Made by a program: the position numbers and the translations under genes
Shown: positions 61,296 to 64,000 of the stretch, in pieces
Layout of the letters: every line of letters begins with the position of its first letter
How positions within the stretch are numbered: position 1 is the first letter of the stretch
Notes under the pieces: model-generated
The model's input: the letters and a program-made list of their open reading frames with translations, nothing else
Database searches by the model: none
What the model was told of the DNA's origin: nothing
Assembly: GCA_964571965.1 (NCBI GenBank)
Contig: CAZNFQ010000001.1
Span: 1 to 64,000, forward strand
Source of the DNA: Sabulitectum sp964571965
GTDB taxonomy: Bacteria > Fermentibacterota > Fermentibacteria > Fermentibacterales > JCC-6
Direction of reading: 5' to 3'
DNA length: 64,000 nucleotides

Positions 61296-63058
61296 TGCTT
61301 TACAGGGGAATACCCGCCTCCCACGGCATCGCCATAGGTAAAGCCTTCCTACTGAAGGTTCACGATTTCCAGCAGCACAAGAAGGAACTGGGGTCGCTGG
61401 AAGAGGCCGAAAAAGAGGTGCACAGGTTCAGGCAGGCTTTAGCGGATGTGAAGCATGATCTGGAGAACATTGCCGATTCCGTGGCCGACGTGGTAGAGGG
61501 ACGTCAGATCCTGGATTTCCTGCTACTGCTCCTTCAGGATCCCATGATCATCAAAGAAGTGGAAGGGAAGATCCTGGGAGACAGGGTGAACGCCGAATAC
61601 GCAGTGAGCAGTGCCCTGGGTTCAGTTGCTGACAAATTCAACGTGATGAAAGACCCTTACATAAGAGAAAGGGTAGTCGACGTTAAAGACGTTGGCAGAA
61701 GGGTTATTTTCAAGCTTACCGGTACCGATCGGGAATCCCTTGAAGAGCTTTCAAGCCCTGTGGTCCTTGTTGCTACGGACCTCGACCCCTCAGAAACAGC
61801 CGCCTTAAGGCCAGATCAGGTACTGGCATTCGTAACGGACATGGGAGGAATGACATCCCATACCACCATTCTGGCAAAGGGGCTGGGAATACCTGCGGTG
61901 GTTGGCCTTCAGAACATCACAGAAAACATCAATTACCTCGACACTATAATTGTCGACGGCATTCACGGTCATGTGATAGTTTCACCCACACCTGATGAAA
62001 TTGACTACTACGAGGAAGTTAAGCGTAAGTTCACTGAAGCCGAGAACCTTCTTCAGACCGAGAATACAGGACCTGCCGTAACAGAAGACGGAGTAAGGGT
62101 TGAACTGGCGGCAAACATTGAACTTCCACATGAGGTTGACCTGGTGAAGAAACTCAGGGCCGACGGAATAGGTCTTTTCAGAACAGAGTTCATCAGGCTT
62201 CTTCAGAAAAACGGTGAAAACGAAGAGGACCATTTCGAAGTTTACGACAAGGTTGCCGAGGTGATGGCCCCCAAGACCGTAATAGTAAGAACTTATGACA
62301 TGGGCGGAGACAAGTTCAGGGCCGGTTTCGATCAGATACGGGAAGCCAATCCCTTCCTCGGCTACAGAGCGGTGCGGATCTGTCTTGACAGACCTGCTGA
62401 GTTCTCCCTGCAGCTTCGGGCCATACTGAGAGCCTCCACCAGAGGAAACGTGAAGCTGATGTTCCCCATGGTCACCCATGTGGATCAGCTGAGAAGGCTA
62501 CGGGATATGCTGACCATGGTACAGAACGACCTTAAGGACAGGGGAATACCCTTCCACAGGGAAATGAAAGTCGGAATTATGGTGGAAACACCGGCAACGG
62601 TGATTACACTGGATCTGATGCTTCCATATGTTGATTTCGTTTCCATTGGAACCAACGATCTTACCCAGTACACCCTTGCTGTGGACAGGGGCAATCCAAG
62701 GGTTGCTGATCTATACGATTACTTCCATCCCGCGGTACTGAGACAGATCGACCAGGTGGTCAGAACATGCCATGCAGCAGGTAAGTGGACGGGTATATGC
62801 GGGTCCATGGCCGGTGATCCTCTGGCTGTTCCTCTGCTTCTTGGTTTCGGACTTGACGAGCTGAGCGTGCCCCCCTCTCTGATTCCCGATGTGAAGAAGA
62901 TGATAGGTGTGGTGACAAGCCACGGTGCCCGGGAACTGGCCGAGAAATCCCTTGATCTGGAGACCGGTCTCAGGGTCCGGGCCCTTGTTCATTCTTATGT
63001 GGTAGGTAAATACCCTGAAATTCTCCTCAACGAAAATTCCTGGAAAACAGGAGGCTGA
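61295..63058 (+). CDS. ptsI: Phosphoenolpyruvate-protein phosphotransferase (enzyme I)
   Basis: A 587-aa enzyme I of normal length. The phospho-His is His189 in GGMTSHTTILAKGLGIPAVVG. The C-terminal PEP-binding barrel shows DGIGLFRTEF, YDMGGDKFR, GTNDLTQYTLAVDRGN and GICGSMAGDP. It passes phosphate from PEP to HPr. No EII sugar permease or EIIA gene lies in the window, so the cascade may be regulatory. Confidence 0.97.
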   Translation: MLYRGIPASHGIAIGKAFLLKVHDFQQHKKELGSLEEAEKEVHRFRQALADVKHDLENIADSVADVVEGRQILDFLLLLLQDPMIIKEVEGKILGDRVNAEYAVSSALGSVADKFNVMKDPYIRERVVDVKDVGRRVIFKLTGTDRESLEELSSPVVLVATDLDPSETAALRPDQVLAFVTDMGGMTSHTTILAKGLGIPAVVGLQNITENINYLDTIIVDGIHGHVIVSPTPDEIDYYEEVKRKFTEAENLLQTENTGPAVTEDGVRVELAANIELPHEVDLVKKLRADGIGLFRTEFIRLLQKNGENEEDHFEVYDKVAEVMAPKTVIVRTYDMGGDKFRAGFDQIREANPFLGYRAVRICLDRPAEFSLQLRAILRASTRGNVKLMFPMVTHVDQLRRLRDMLTMVQNDLKDRGIPFHREMKVGIMVETPATVITLDLMLPYVDFVSIGTNDLTQYTLAVDRGNPRVADLYDYFHPAVLRQIDQVVRTCHAAGKWTGICGSMAGDPLAVPLLLGFGLDELSVPPSLIPDVKKMIGVVTSHGARELAEKSLDLETGLRVRALVHSYVVGKYPEILLNENSWKTGG

Positions 63059-63063
63059 TTCAT

Positions 63064-64000
63064 ATGCACTGCATTATACCCGCAGCGGGAAAAGGTACCA
63101 GGATGCGTCCTCTTACATGGTCCAAAGCCAAACCTCTTCTTCCAGTTGCCGGCAAACCCATTCTGGCCCATGTGATAGATACGCTTGCAGGTGCCGGAGT
63201 GGATCATTTGACCCTGATAACCGGATATCTCGGGGACGCAGTCATATCATGGGCCAGGAACACCTATCCGGCCATGAAAATCGACTTTGCCGTGCAGGAA
63301 AAACCAGACGGCCTTGCTTCAGCCGTACTGCTCGCAGAGGAATTCGTCACTGATGAACCTACCATGGTAGTTCTTGGAGATACTCTTTTCTCCGCTGACC
63401 TTTCCGTTCTTAAAGGAGAAATCAGGAACATGATCGTGACCTGCCCGGTTGAAGATCCTTCCCGTTTCGGAGTTGTGGTCATGCAGGGAGAGAATGTGAC
63501 CAGACTGGTGGAAAAACCTTCAGAGCCCATCAGCAACCTTGCCATAGTGGGTGTGTACTATTTCGCAGACGGCTGCAGGCTCATGGACAGCTGCAGGGAA
63601 CTGAAGAAGGAAAACATCAGGACCAGAGGGGAATTCCAGCTGACCGATGCCATGCAGCTCATGCTCCAGAGGGGAGAACCCTTCGGAATCCTGGATATAA
63701 ACAGCTGGTACGACTGCGGTAAGCCTGAAACCCTTCTGGAGACGAACCGGGCGCTTCTATCAGCGGGATATTCATCGGGAAACCCTGTTCTGGAAAACTC
63801 CACGGTTATACCCCCATGCTGTTTCGGAGAAGGAACACGGATATCCAATTCCGTGGTGGGCCCCTACTTCTCCTGCGGGAAAAACAGTCTCGTGGAAAAC
63901 TCCCGTATCTCAGACTCCATAGCTGGAGACTCATGCCGGTTCATTAAAGCGGTTGTTTCAGAGTCGGTTACCGGTGAAAGGGTTTCCGTAACGGGAATTT
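63064..64000 (+). CDS. Sugar-1-phosphate nucleotidyltransferase, truncated by window end
   Basis: At least 312 codons are open to the window edge without a stop. The N-terminal nucleotidyltransferase domain has IIPAAGKGTRMRPLTWSKAKPLLPVAGKP, with later VVLGDTLF (metal Asp), VEKPSEP and GEFQLTDAM. From about residue 235 a left-handed beta-helix of hexapeptide type begins (NPVLENSTVIPPCCFGEGTRISNSVVGPY). This fits RmlA/ManC/GlmU-like enzymes that make NDP-sugars; the exact sugar is uncertain. ATG 63064 follows GGAGG. It may feed the glycan cluster. Confidence 0.88.
   Translation, partial: MHCIIPAAGKGTRMRPLTWSKAKPLLPVAGKPILAHVIDTLAGAGVDHLTLITGYLGDAVISWARNTYPAMKIDFAVQEKPDGLASAVLLAEEFVTDEPTMVVLGDTLFSADLSVLKGEIRNMIVTCPVEDPSRFGVVVMQGENVTRLVEKPSEPISNLAIVGVYYFADGCRLMDSCRELKKENIRTRGEFQLTDAMQLMLQRGEPFGILDINSWYDCGKPETLLETNRALLSAGYSSGNPVLENSTVIPPCCFGEGTRISNSVVGPYFSCGKNSLVENSRISDSIAGDSCRFIKAVVSESVTGERVSVTGI

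Overview
The window is a gene-dense stretch (about 60 protein genes, one tRNA) of a chromosome from an anaerobic, probably Gram-negative bacterium. Four secreted proteins end in the beta-sandwich sorting domain (TGR...AGIY type) associated with type IX-like secretion in the FCB superphylum. One of these is a gingipain-like C25 protease. There is also an NADH-linked trimeric [FeFe] hydrogenase under a Rex repressor, and an archaeal-type GatE. Together these point to an FCB-group fermenter. Fermentibacterota, WOR-3 or Cloacimonadota-like lineages are my guess; I cannot prove the phylum from this sequence.

Layout. 1-5282: a stand-alone cNMP-binding protein, a four-gene secreted/lipoprotein-SGNH-HAD operon, and a convergent lipid kinase. 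5340-13771: the best-defined operon, with a sigma70-type promoter, a Rex-box-like operator, rex, hydC, hydB, hydA, then a hydrogenase-like iron-sulfur protein fused to a histidine kinase, a receiver, and a receiver-kinase hybrid. 13980-20285: an NYN-cold-shock fusion, an amidase, secG, tRNA-Leu with anticodon AAG, a calcium-repeat surface protein, a Trx-fold protein, a TPR lipoprotein and a metallo-beta-lactamase-fold hydrolase. 20356-26778: a receiver, a very large hybrid kinase with Hpt, and a GspE/PilB-type ATPase flanked by two receiver domains. 26862-31911: a C25 protease, a lipoprotein, and an opposite-strand ECF sigma/anti-sigma/pseudo-HtrA operon. 32014-37383: an MsbA-like exporter, a GT9 glycosyltransferase and mutS. 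37434-38922: a beta-propeller gene interrupted by one in-frame UGA, then a small unknown gene behind a strong promoter. 39005-54713: a tightly overlapping series of nine glycan genes (glycosyltransferases and membrane proteins), a sensor kinase and NtrC-type regulator, and the queuosine genes queC, queE, queD and folE2. On the minus strand follow gatE, a LytS-type hybrid kinase and queF. 59373-64000: hpf behind a promoter and a structured leader, then hprK, ptsH, ptsI and a truncated sugar nucleotidyltransferase.

How the genes work together. Rex senses NADH/NAD+ and probably controls both itself and the H2-evolving complex, while the co-transcribed iron-sulfur/hydrogenase-like kinase and receivers could report H2 or redox state. 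Signalling is unusually dense: six histidine kinases, several stand-alone or fused receivers, and an HPr kinase/HPr/EI set with no sugar permease in view. No CRISPR array, insertion sequence, rRNA gene or phage region was seen, and no gene-free stretch exceeds 300 bases. Promoters, operators and RNA structures were read by eye and are predictions.
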